Below, piece after piece: positions 56,952-64,000 of a stretch of 64,000 nucleotides of DNA (the first letter of the stretch is position 1; each line of letters starts with the position of its first letter). Source of the stretch: Sedimentitalea arenosa (GTDB lineage: Bacteria; Pseudomonadota; Alphaproteobacteria; Rhodobacterales; Rhodobacteraceae); the NCBI RefSeq assembly GCF_016428585.1, contig NZ_JAELVR010000005.1, positions 62,001-126,000 of the forward strand. Direction: 5' to 3'. The notes beneath the pieces are model-generated. The model did not search any database and was not told the origin of the DNA. It was given only the letters and a program-made list of their open reading frames with translations. A program made the position numbers and the translations under genes.

Positions 56952-56989
56952 TATCATTTATCATCAAGATCCAAACGAAACGCTATCAT
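56952..56989. promoter_or_regulatory. TATCAT repeats in the LysR/VOC control region
   Basis: Three TATCAT hexamers at 56952-56957, 56959-56964 and 56984-56989 lie in the A/T-rich gap between the divergent genes, the last three bases before the LysR start codon. They may form binding half-sites for the LysR protein; a clear T-N11-A dyad was not seen. Confidence 0.3.
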
Positions 56990-56992
56990 ACC

Positions 56993-57880
56993 ATGCTGAA
57001 CGCCACCTGGATCGAGACCTTTACCGTGCTGGCCGAAGAGGGCCATTTCACCCGCGCGGCGCAGCGGCTGAACATGACGCAGCCGGGGGTGTCGCAGCAC
57101 CTGCGCAAGCTGGAGCGGCAGGTCGGTCAGCCCCTGATCGCGCAGGACGGCAAGAGCTTCACCCTGACCGCAGCGGGCGAGGCCCTGCGTGATCTCGGCC
57201 TGTCTCGGCGCGTACAAGAGCGGCACCTGCAAGACGCTCTGACACGGGACGATCCGGAAAAAGGTACCTTGAGCATCGCCTGCTCGGGCAGCTTTGCAAT
57301 GCTCTACTATCCGCGTGCCATCGCGATGATGCGCGCTGCTCCGGGCCTCAACATCCATGTCGAGGCCGCGCCTCAGCGGCGGGTTCTGGCGGGGATCCTG
57401 GAAGGGGAATTCGACCTCGGACTCATGGGCCGGGACCCCGGGCATCCCCGGATCGAGGCCGTGCATCTCGGGCGCGAAGAACTGTGCCTGCTTCTGCCAC
57501 AGCACGCGGAGACTCCCCGCAGTCTCAAAGACCTCGAAACGCTCGGGTTGGTTTCCCATCCCGATGCCGGAGGCTATGCAGACGATTTGCTGGCGAAAAA
57601 CTTCCCCGAGGACTACGCGGGCGCGGACAGGCTCAAGGTGCGGACGACGGTGAACCAGATTGGGCAAATCCCCGCGCCGGTTGCCGAGGGGGTGGGCTAC
57701 ACGTTGCTGCCGCGCAGTGGGCTCGCCGCCTTCACGGAGGCGGATCGGGTGCGCGTCGCGCAACTGTCGGTACAGCGCCATCTCGACCTTTGGGCGATCA
57801 GCCGTCGCGGGCGCGTTCCGAGCGCCCGGGCGAAGGCTGCGATGGCGGTCTTCCGCGAGATCGCCAAAGACCTCGCTTGA
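56993..57880 (+). CDS. LysR-family transcriptional regulator
   Basis: A 295-residue regulator. Winged helix at 1-62 (FTVLAEEGHFTRAAQRLNMTQPGVSQHLRKLE) and a periplasmic-binding-type effector domain at about 90-290. Several LysR proteins of this type respond to small metabolites and control an adjacent divergent gene, here the VOC gene. The ATG 56993 lies just after the third TATCAT repeat. Its stop is 5 bases from the relic dehydrogenase gene on the other strand. Confidence 0.9.
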   Translation: MLNATWIETFTVLAEEGHFTRAAQRLNMTQPGVSQHLRKLERQVGQPLIAQDGKSFTLTAAGEALRDLGLSRRVQERHLQDALTRDDPEKGTLSIACSGSFAMLYYPRAIAMMRAAPGLNIHVEAAPQRRVLAGILEGEFDLGLMGRDPGHPRIEAVHLGREELCLLLPQHAETPRSLKDLETLGLVSHPDAGGYADDLLAKNFPEDYAGADRLKVRTTVNQIGQIPAPVAEGVGYTLLPRSGLAAFTEADRVRVAQLSVQRHLDLWAISRRGRVPSARAKAAMAVFREIAKDLA

Positions 57881-57884
57881 GCGC

Positions 57885-58106
57885 TTATTGCGGCGGGATC
57901 AGCACGATCTTCCCTGCGTGGCCCTTTTTGCTGGAATCCTCCTGCGCCTGCGCGATTTGCTCCAAGGGATAGGTCGCCGCGACCGGCAGCCGGATCTCAT
58001 CATTCTCGATGTAGGACGAGAGGTTCGGAAAGACCTCTTTGCCAGGGTCGTGTGACGTCCCGTTGCCGGTATCCAAACCATATTCGCCGATGAAAACGCG
58101 CCCGCG
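57885..58106 (-). pseudogene. C-terminal fragment of a zinc-binding dehydrogenase / quinone oxidoreductase
   Basis: About 74 codons show the end of an MDR-type oxidoreductase: GRVFIGEYGLDTGNG, EVFPNLSSYIEN, VAATYPLEQIAQAQE and GHAGKIVLIPPQ. A full family member has about 320-340 residues; upstream in the same strand the frame continues to 58328 without any family similarity, so the N-terminal three quarters are gone. It sits next to the LysR gene in convergent orientation and may once have been the regulated gene. Confidence 0.7.
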
Positions 58107-58281
58107 GGCACATCGGAGGCGATGTCGAATGGCATCGGCATGATGGAATGGGACCTGTCGGAAATGCTGTGCATGACCGATAGGAGGCGACCCGACGAAG
58201 AACTCTGCCAAGCGGAGGAGTTGCGGTCTTGGATCCGCCAGAAGTGGCACGAGGACTCCATCGACAAGCGCACGATGATGA

Positions 58282-58440
58282 AAAAACGGCCCCGGGCACC
58301 TGTGCGACGGCACCTTGTCCCGCAGCATTCAGAAACTGGAAGAGCATGGCTGGCTTGCTCGTGAAGCCGGCAAGCAGTTGATTGACGGTTCTGTAAGCAA
58401 GACATACTGGCGGGTCGTGTGCGCGGGGTCGACGTCATGA
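58282..58440 (+). pseudogene. C-terminal fragment of a helix-turn-helix protein
   Basis: An open stretch after TGA 58279-58281 reads LCDGTLSRSIQKLEEHGWLA and continues REAGKQLIDGSVSKTYWRVV to a TGA at 58438-58440. It resembles the recognition helix and wing of a small winged-helix or replication-control protein. No ATG precedes it. Its stop overlaps the ATG of the next small frame, as is common in plasmid or phage operons, so the gene was probably the front member of such an operon. Confidence 0.45.
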
Positions 58441-58523
58441 CCCTCGCTGACAAGGCGCGCGTCAGGGCGTGCTTTGAAAACATGATCGAAATCTACGCCG
58501 CCGAAGATCCACGAGACAAATAA
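58437..58523 (+). CDS. Small open frame overlapping the HTH fragment
   Basis: A 28-residue frame (MTLADKARVRACFENMIEIY, then AAEDPRDK) whose ATG overlaps the stop of the preceding fragment. The ATGA coupling is the main support. It may be a truncated gene of the same element. No family was recognised. Confidence 0.3.
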   Translation: MTLADKARVRACFENMIEIYAAEDPRDK

Positions 58524-58553
58524 GAAGGCAACCCAGCCGACCCATCCAGGCAT

Positions 58554-58580
58554 TTGCCGCAAATGCCGCAATTGCCGCAG
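58554..58580 (+). repeat. Three tandem 9-base repeats
   Basis: TTGCCGCAA, ATGCCGCAA and TTGCCGCAG follow one another from 58554 to 58580, differing at the first or last base. The middle unit supplies the ATG of the small frame at 58563. The origin may be slippage. Confidence 0.6.
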
Positions 58581-58709
58581 CAACAAACGCCCGCGCGCAA
58601 GGTCCTGACCGATCGGGAAGATGCCTTCGAGGAGCGAGCCGCCATTATGGAATTCGACGGTGGCATGCCACGGCGACTGGCCGGGTTCCTGGCCGCGCGC
58701 TGGCGGTAG
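58563..58709 (+). CDS. Small protein of plasmid/phage type, possibly truncated
   Basis: A 48-residue frame ending in EERAAIMEFDGGMPRRLAG, a motif I associate with short proteins of alphaproteobacterial plasmids and integrated elements (the ERAAI-E-DGG-R signature at their C-termini). The first 15 residues come from the 9-base repeats and a linker and may be artificial, so the true gene likely lost its N-terminal part. It lies downstream of the HTH fragment on the same strand. Confidence 0.4.
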   Translation: MPQLPQQQTPARKVLTDREDAFEERAAIMEFDGGMPRRLAGFLAARWR

Positions 58710-59301
58710 CCCAGCGGTGCAGCAGCCCAATTGCCAAAGCAAGGAGACCGCAATTCTAAAGAGCTGGCCAGGCTCAAAGCATCTTGCGCTATGTGAAGGC
58801 CATATCACTAGCGTTCACACGCGACTCTTTTCACTCCAAGGATGGCTTCCTCCCCTTGCGGAGACATCATTCGATCCCTCGCCGCAGATGCACGCTTTTG
58901 ACTCTTCCTTCTTGGTGTCGCTAGCGGCCCAGAGCGGTCACTCGACCTGATCTCATCCTGCTGCGTTGCGGCCCGTCGAACCGACCATTCGCTGCAAGTG
59001 CAAAAGTTGGAGGCTTCCAGCAACCAGCAACATGGAGCTTTCGGCCACTCGCTGCAGACGCAATATTTTGAATGATGCTGGCGCAGCTCTCGTTGGGGAG
59101 GGCGCGAAACGAACCGATGCTGCCGCGGTATGGGAAGACTTCATTGGGTTACCTTGATTGGTGCGGTGGATGCGCCGCCGCCAGTTTCTTTCACGTCACG
59201 CTGCCAGGATTTTTTGAACCAGGACTCCAGCGAGGCATACAAGCGGAACCGGGTTGGGCTAGCCTGGTTGGCAAACCCCATCCGCAGTCACCTGTGATGG
59301 C
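58710..59301. other. About 590 bases with no recognisable gene
   Basis: Lower GC than the rest of the window, many stops in all frames. The segment contains two similar short strings (CATTCGCTGCAAGTGCA near 58988 and CACTCGCTGCAGACGCA near 59045) but no clear element. A 46-codon frame on the minus strand at 59141-59281 is discussed under rejected items. Confidence 0.5.
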
Positions 59302-60237
59302 TTATTGCGCTTTGACCATTTTGGGCATGTCGTGGGCCCCGTTCCCGAGCGGAGCATAGGGGCCGCAAAAGCGTGCGGTGAAGCGGAACCCTTCTGGCGG
59401 CGCCGGGAGCCAGTTCTTTGCCTGATCCGGATCGGAGGGCTTTTCGTTTTGAATATGGATCTCCAGCTTGCCGTCCTTGGCGACCAGTTCACCAGAATTC
59501 AGCATGAAACTGTTGACGGTGTAGCGGTTGATCTCATTGGCTACGAAATGGCCTTCGGCGCTGTAAATCGGCATGGACCAGAATTGAGAGACCGGCGGCA
59601 GATCGTTCATGTCGAAGGTGAGGGTGTAGTTGTGGCTGCCGTCAAACGGTTTGCCTTCGGAATCGGTGAACAGGAACGCGCCACCATGCGAGATGTTCTT
59701 GTCCGGTGCGGCCCAGGCGGCATCGGCGATGATCGCGCGGTCCATCCAGCGGGTTTCGAATCCGCCATCATTGCGCACGACACCCCAGCCGTTCATGTTG
59801 ATCATGTTGGACTTCAGCGTCTTGCGCACGTTGTCAAACCCGGCTTTGAACCCGGTCTCCAATGCCGCTTGCTGTGCTGCCGTCAGTTTGGCCCAGTCAA
59901 AGGTCAGACCCTTGCCGATGTTGAACGTTTCAAGCTGCTTGAGCATGTCGGCTTCCATGATGGAATCCTTCATGGTTGGCATGGTCGGATCGTTCAGGAT
60001 TACACTCAGCAGAGTGAAATACTGTTCGGCGGTCTGTTTGTCGACCTGACCGAACTGATAGTCGGGCAGACCTTCGGGGATAAGGAAATCGCCCTTCACG
60101 ATCTCTCTATCGGCTTGGGCGATGCCCTTGTTGCCATTGGCGAGCCAGTCGGCCAGGGGCGTTATGGTGGTTTCATCCTGATAGCCGTTGATCTCCGTGA
60201 TCTCGGCTTCGGAGCCGGTTTCGACGGCCATCCGCAC
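59302..60237 (-). pseudogene. DUF1254/DUF1214 protein B, N-terminal part missing
   Basis: About 311 codons with DUF1214-type features: GYQDETTITPLADWLANG, GGFETRWMDRAIIADAAWA, HGGAFLFTDSEGKPFDGSHN, and FWSMPIYSAEG with the C-terminal FTARFCGPYAPLG. The open frame continues upstream as LAALTAYGVVRMAVETGSEA to about 60290, but the first 150 residues (the DUF1254 domain and signal peptide) are absent, and the preceding bases belong to the end of relic A. The join looks like a deletion that removed the 5' end of B. DUF1254 proteins are secreted and of unknown function. Confidence 0.7.
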
Positions 60238-60251
60238 GACGCCATAAGCGG

Positions 60252-61729
60252 TCAGGGCCGCCAGGTCTTGTTGATCCAGGGTTCAAGCGGGCCGTACATG
60301 CGCAGGATCGTGAACCAGCTCTTGCCCGGCACGGTTTGCAGCCAGTTGCCTTCCTTGCCCTCGGGGGCCTCGGGGGCGAAAGAGATGTCATAAGAGCCGT
60401 CTGCGTTTGCGGTCATGCCGTTGGTCTGGCTGCCGATGGTCGGGAATTGCTGGCTGGTCTGAAGCTGCGAGCGGGTCTGCGTGTCGTAGATTGTGACCGC
60501 CAAGAAGTCGTTGACCGGCACGTCCTTGGGAAGATGGAGCCTGTAGGTCTTTGCGCCGTCGAACGCCTGCTTGTTGGCGTCGAGAAGTGCGAGCGCATAG
60601 TCCGAGCCTTCGCCTGCGCGCGAGGTCGCCATGGCCGGGGTGACACCGCCGGCATTGAAGTAGTAGAGCACCCGCGCGTCGAGGCCCATCGTGCCGTCGG
60701 CTTCGAAATTGGTGTTCTCGTTCGCGAAGGCCGTGGACCAGACGCTGTTCGTGTCATCGGGATAAATCCGTACACCGTCAATACGCGGATTGTAGGTGAT
60801 GGCGCGCGACGTGGCGTCTGCCAGAGTGGCCGCCTCTGTCAGCAGCGTCTTCATTCGGGCGTCCGGGGCGAAGGGCTGACCCCTGACGATACCGATGGAT
60901 GCGATCGCGCCGCGCACCTCCGGGCTGATCGCGTAGATGGGTTCTTCCTGGGCGATCTCGTTGAGGTTCTCAAAGTACGAGAAATCGCTGGCAAAGACCG
61001 TGTTGAAGGCCTTGTTCGACATGTTGACGAATTCCGTCGCAGCGGGATTGGCCACATCCTTCAACGGATAGACCTGCAGCTTGGAGGTGATGGTTTTCAC
61101 TGCAGGCTCCAGGCCCCTCGCGATCAAACCGCGCAGGAACATGAAATTCCGGTTCGTCGCGGGCTTGAGCAGGAAATATCCCTCGGGAATTTCGCCAGTG
61201 TAGCCGGGGGGCACGACAAGATACTTGCCGCCCTTGCCCTTGTCCGGCCCGGTCACGCCCATGTTTCCAATGAAGCGCTGCCAGGCGTCGTTCAGAAAGC
61301 CGAGCATGCTTCGCGGAAAATCGATGACGGTCGGTCCGTCCTTGGCGAGATCGGTATAGGTCTAGGCATAGAGCGTCGATGTGTTGGCAGTAACGACGAG
61401 AATCTGGGAATCCAGCAACTGCTCGAACAGGGCGATCCGGTTCGCGCCCTCGGCCCCGGCATCGGCCAGCCCCTTGCGAACGCTGTACATCGACACCGCG
61501 CCCACATTGTCGAGGAACACTTCCATGCCGCGCATGCGGTCGAGGTTTACAAAGATCGTGGCGACGCTGGCATCGGTCGGCACGCCATCGAAGAATTCGA
61601 GCGTTCCGATCGCCGTCTCGACCTTGTCAGGGATGGAGATGGCGTCGAGTTCGGTCTGCGAGACTTCCCCCAAGCGGGTCCCATGGCGACGGCGAGTGCG
61701 AAAGCGTTCAGAATTGGAAGGCGTATCAT
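60252..61729 (-). pseudogene. DUF1254/DUF1214 protein A with a frameshift and an in-frame TAG
   Basis: ATG at 61729 follows AAGGAG and starts a signal peptide (MIRLPILNAFALAVAMGPAWG). At a run of five C (G on the coding strand) at 61667-61671 the frame breaks; the family sequence resumes in another frame as SQTELDAISIPDKVETAIG. At 61364-61362 a TAG interrupts ANTSTLYA*TYTDLAKDG, where relatives have Trp, and the same frame then continues through MLGFLNDAWQRFIG to the C-terminal NWLQTVPGKSWFTILRMYG. Without these two lesions the protein would be about 490 residues, the family norm. An AraC-type fragment ends 4 bases upstream on the same strand. Confidence 0.75.
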
Positions 61730-61732
61730 CCG

Positions 61733-62121
61733 TCAAGTCTCCTTGGATATTTCTGCAAAGCTCTGCATCGCTACTGACGGGCGCGGCGCACTTCTGCCCT
61801 TTTCGCGCCAATCTTGCTCCACGGGCTTTAGACTTGTCCGCGCGCGCCTGTAGGCATTTGGATTGCGATACCCGATTCTGGCTGCGATCTCCCGGACCTT
61901 GAGATCCGTCTTACCCAGTAGCGCCCCGGCAATCTCGAACGTTCGACGAGCGCCCAGAAGTTTGTTCCGCGCCGGTTCAATCGGCGCTGCAGCGTTCGTG
62001 GACTTGTCCCGAGACGTCGGGCCGCGATGTCGAGCGAGACTGCCCCATCAAGGGCGAGAGCCGCGACCACGGACCTGATCCTGGCGAGTCCCGGTTGGCA
62101 ATCCTTCGTTCGATGGGCCAT
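61733..62121 (-). pseudogene. AraC-type regulator, DNA-binding part only, frameshifted
   Basis: Begins MAHRTKDCQPGLARIRSVVA and contains the first helix-turn-helix (AARRLGTSPRTLQRRLNRRG); at FWALVE the frame is lost. In the next frame the second helix-turn-helix continues as RTFEIAGALLGKTDLKVREI and AARIGYRNPNAYRRARTS and ends at TGA 61735-61733. The N-terminal ligand domain (about 200 residues) is absent. The stop is 3 bases from the ATG of relic A, so the regulator and the DUF1254 gene formed one transcript. Confidence 0.65.
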
Positions 62122-62231
62122 GTACTCTAACCGGAATCAAGGGATGTCGCCTCGCAATGCTGACCGATCCGGGATACAGCTTCTGACCAATGCGCACCAA
62201 ATTTCGGGCGGGCGAGCCTGGGAAACATGAT

Positions 62232-63280
62232 TTGGCCGGCAGACTTGCGCTCGTCAGGGCGACTTATCTGAACGACTAAATATCGGTGCTGCGCGAGATA
62301 GGCGCGCCGGTTGATCGTGACTTGGCGCGTTCGAAATTGCCGCAGCACATCAAAGCGACGCCGGACCTGTATATCAGCATTCCCGCGGCGCTGGAGTGGA
62401 TCGCGCGGACGGGTCACGACCTTCACCCCATGGAATTGGGGTTGCTTGCTGCACGAAAGGCCTCTCTGTCCTCGTTGTGTCCCGCCCAGCAGGCCGCCCT
62501 CAACACCACGCAGACCGGCCTGAAGCGTCTGGAAGCCCTCGCCGCATCGTCGCGGTTCGAGGACAGCGTTCTGGAGATGGGCATCCGGCAAGAGGGGGAC
62601 GATGTGCGCGTCATCTGCGACATGGCGGGGCTGGGGCGCCACCCTTTCATGTGCCTGGCGGAATGGCTGAACCTGCAGGCGGTCATTTCGGTCGTGAGCA
62701 GCGTCGCGGGACCGTCATGGAACCCACGCGGAATCTGCTTCGCGTCGCGCAGTCATCCGACCGAGGCCGTCCAGGCGGCGTTTCCCGACACGCGCATTCT
62801 GGTTGACCAGCCGCACACATCCGTCACCGTCGGGCGCACGACCGACGCCCGAAGCGATCGCGTCTGCAAACGCTCCGCTGGCCTCGTCGGTGCCAGGAGA
62901 TGAGCAGGACGATTCTTCGACGCCGTGGTCGTTCGTCACCCTCCTGCGCATGATGGTCCAGCCCTACCTGAACGACGGACGCCACGATATCGCCTTCGCG
63001 GCCGAAATGGCGGGAATGAGCACGCGCACATTGCAGCGTAGGCTCAAGCTGAGCGGAAGTTCCTATTCGCAGATTACTCCAGGACGCGCGCTTTGCGCTT
63101 GCGTTTGAGGGCCTCAACGATCTTTCCATGAAGATCATCGAGGTCGCCATGATGGCGGGCTACGAGAGCCCGCAACACTTCACGCGCGCCTTCCGCCGGT
63201 TTACCGGGGTCACGCCATCGCAATATCGCCATCACTGTTTCGTGGGCGGGACGGAGACGGCGAAGGCGCCCAACTTCTGA
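62232..63280 (+). pseudogene. AraC-type regulator with three lesions
   Basis: A nearly full-length regulator in three frames. The first portion may start at TTG 62232 (ARLALVRATYLND-like reading) but meets TAA at 62277-62279, then continues in frame as VLREIGAPVDRDLARSKLPQ and LEMGIRQEGDDVRV up to PDTRILVDQPHTSVTVGRT. Around 62845-62900 the frame shifts to PWSFVTLLRMMVQPYLNDGR and MSTRTLQRRLKLSGSSYSQI. At about 63073 a second shift leads to LQDARFALAFEGL and VAMMAGYESPQHFTRAFRR, ending at TGA 63278-63280. Relatives are about 340 residues. It is divergent from the other AraC relic and may have controlled the DUF1254 pair. Confidence 0.7.
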
Positions 63281-64000
63281 CGACGTCGCAGGTACTTCAG
63301 GCTCAGCATCGCGCAACGACGTCGTCGGAATGGCGGAAAGGTTTTTCAGTACCGATATGGCAAGTGGCGTTCGCTGCGAAACAAACAGATGACCGCTTCG
63401 GTGAAGCAGTCTCGGGCGGCCAAACGGCAGGTGTGGGCCATCCTTTGTGCCGCCGGTCTGCTAGGTCTGCGAGCCCCCGTCTTTGTCGTATTGGTCAATG
63501 GGGTTCTGAGTCGACTTTCAGCGATGCAGCGAAAAGAAGCCCTGCCAAGCTCGGATGCACGTCGGTTTCGTCTGTCTTGGCATGAATAGAGCCCACCTGC
63601 GGCGCATAACCGGATTCCGCCCATTCGGTCGAGACTATTAGATCAGTCTGGGTCTGTGCCGCTTGGGTCCTCTCTGGGCACCTATTACATGCCGGAAATT
63701 CGCACCGCATGCTAACTGCGTTTTAGGAGATTGGCCGAGGTTGAGGATGGGGTTGTTGTTCACTCTGTCGGCGCGGATCAAAGTCGACGCGGCGTCCATC
63801 CATGTGTCCAGTTGAGTGCCGCCGCCGCCCGGTCTGGAGCGGGCTTTCGAACGAAATGCTTTGATATTCTGGTCCCAGACCGTACTCGACAGTTATTTCT
63901 GGCATGCGCGTTCTTGGCATTTCCAAAAGGTAGGGCGGAGAGCCGACCTTCGCTGCGCTTGGCTCGAGTGGCGGCGTTGCGGGCGGAGTTGCCGTTCGAC
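63281..64000. other. 720 bases without a recognisable gene
   Basis: No frame here has a family signature or a ribosome site. A short stem GCTTC-GGT-GAAGC within GACC...AGTC at 63391-63411 and several small frames (63346-63624 and 63723-63926 on the minus strand, 63389-63589 on the plus strand) are the only structure. Composition is less GC-rich than the housekeeping part. The region may be the far end of the decayed island and continues beyond the window. Confidence 0.5.

Noticed and set aside
59141-59281. 46-codon minus-strand frame (MGFANQASPTRFRLYASLES...)
   Set aside because: Protein-like in look but no family, no ribosome site and located in decayed DNA. It is left out of the gene list.
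63391-63411. Small dyad around GCTTCGGTGAAGC
   Set aside because: Short, in gene-free DNA, no second copy found in the window; not enough to call a repeat or terminator.

Overview
The window looks like the chromosome of an alphaproteobacterium of the Rhodobacter/Roseobacter group (Rhodobacterales). The grounds are the order nifR3(dusB)-ntrB-ntrC-ntrY-ntrX, an NtrC without the sigma-54 contact loop, an Usg-like protein beside gyrA, a 79-residue Hfq next to hflX, alphaproteobacterial ctaA (COX15) and uniformly GC-rich coding. No rRNA, tRNA or CRISPR array was found.

Positions 1-12.2 kb form a dense same-strand block: dusB (cut by the window start), the two nitrogen two-component systems ntrBC and ntrYX, a small lipoprotein on the opposite strand, the potassium uptake pair trkA-trkH, then hfq-hflX. 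Positions 12.2-24 kb hold a penicillin-acylase-family hydrolase and a divergent hydroxyisobutyrate-dehydrogenase-like gene sharing a control region with a short dyad, a methyltransferase, a SYLF-domain lipoprotein, an RTX metalloprotease, hemB, a small membrane protein and mfd. Positions 24-33.4 kb hold a CIA30 protein, a TPR protein, a Bcr/CflA-type exporter, a small secreted protein, an overlapping trio (acyl-CoA ligase, DsbA-like oxidoreductase, two-TM potassium channel), an XRE-cupin regulator and an orphan peptide-binding protein.

At 33.5 kb an intergenic region carries a good sigma-70 promoter, a hairpin and a strong rho-independent terminator with no reading frame between them. It is the best candidate in the window for an undescribed small RNA. 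After it come 3-hydroxybutyrate dehydrogenase, a patatin-type lipase, a DUF502 membrane protein, psuK-psuG (pseudouridine breakdown), a thiE-like gene, an RNA methyltransferase, ctaA, an M32 carboxypeptidase, a DoxX protein, gyrA, an Usg-like protein, a caspase-like peptidase with a radical SAM protein upstream, the glucose-6-phosphate module zwf-pgl-pgi, a thioesterase and an acyl-CoA synthetase.

From about 55.5 kb to the end the character changes. There is a frameshifted IS5-type transposase, an intact glyoxalase-like gene with a divergent LysR regulator, then almost only broken genes: the tail of a zinc-binding dehydrogenase, scraps of plasmid- or phage-type genes, two DUF1254/DUF1214 relics (one with a frameshift and an in-frame TAG), and two AraC-type regulators, one truncated and one with three lesions. 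The upstream 55 kb has no such lesions, so this looks like real decay of an accessory island rather than poor sequence.
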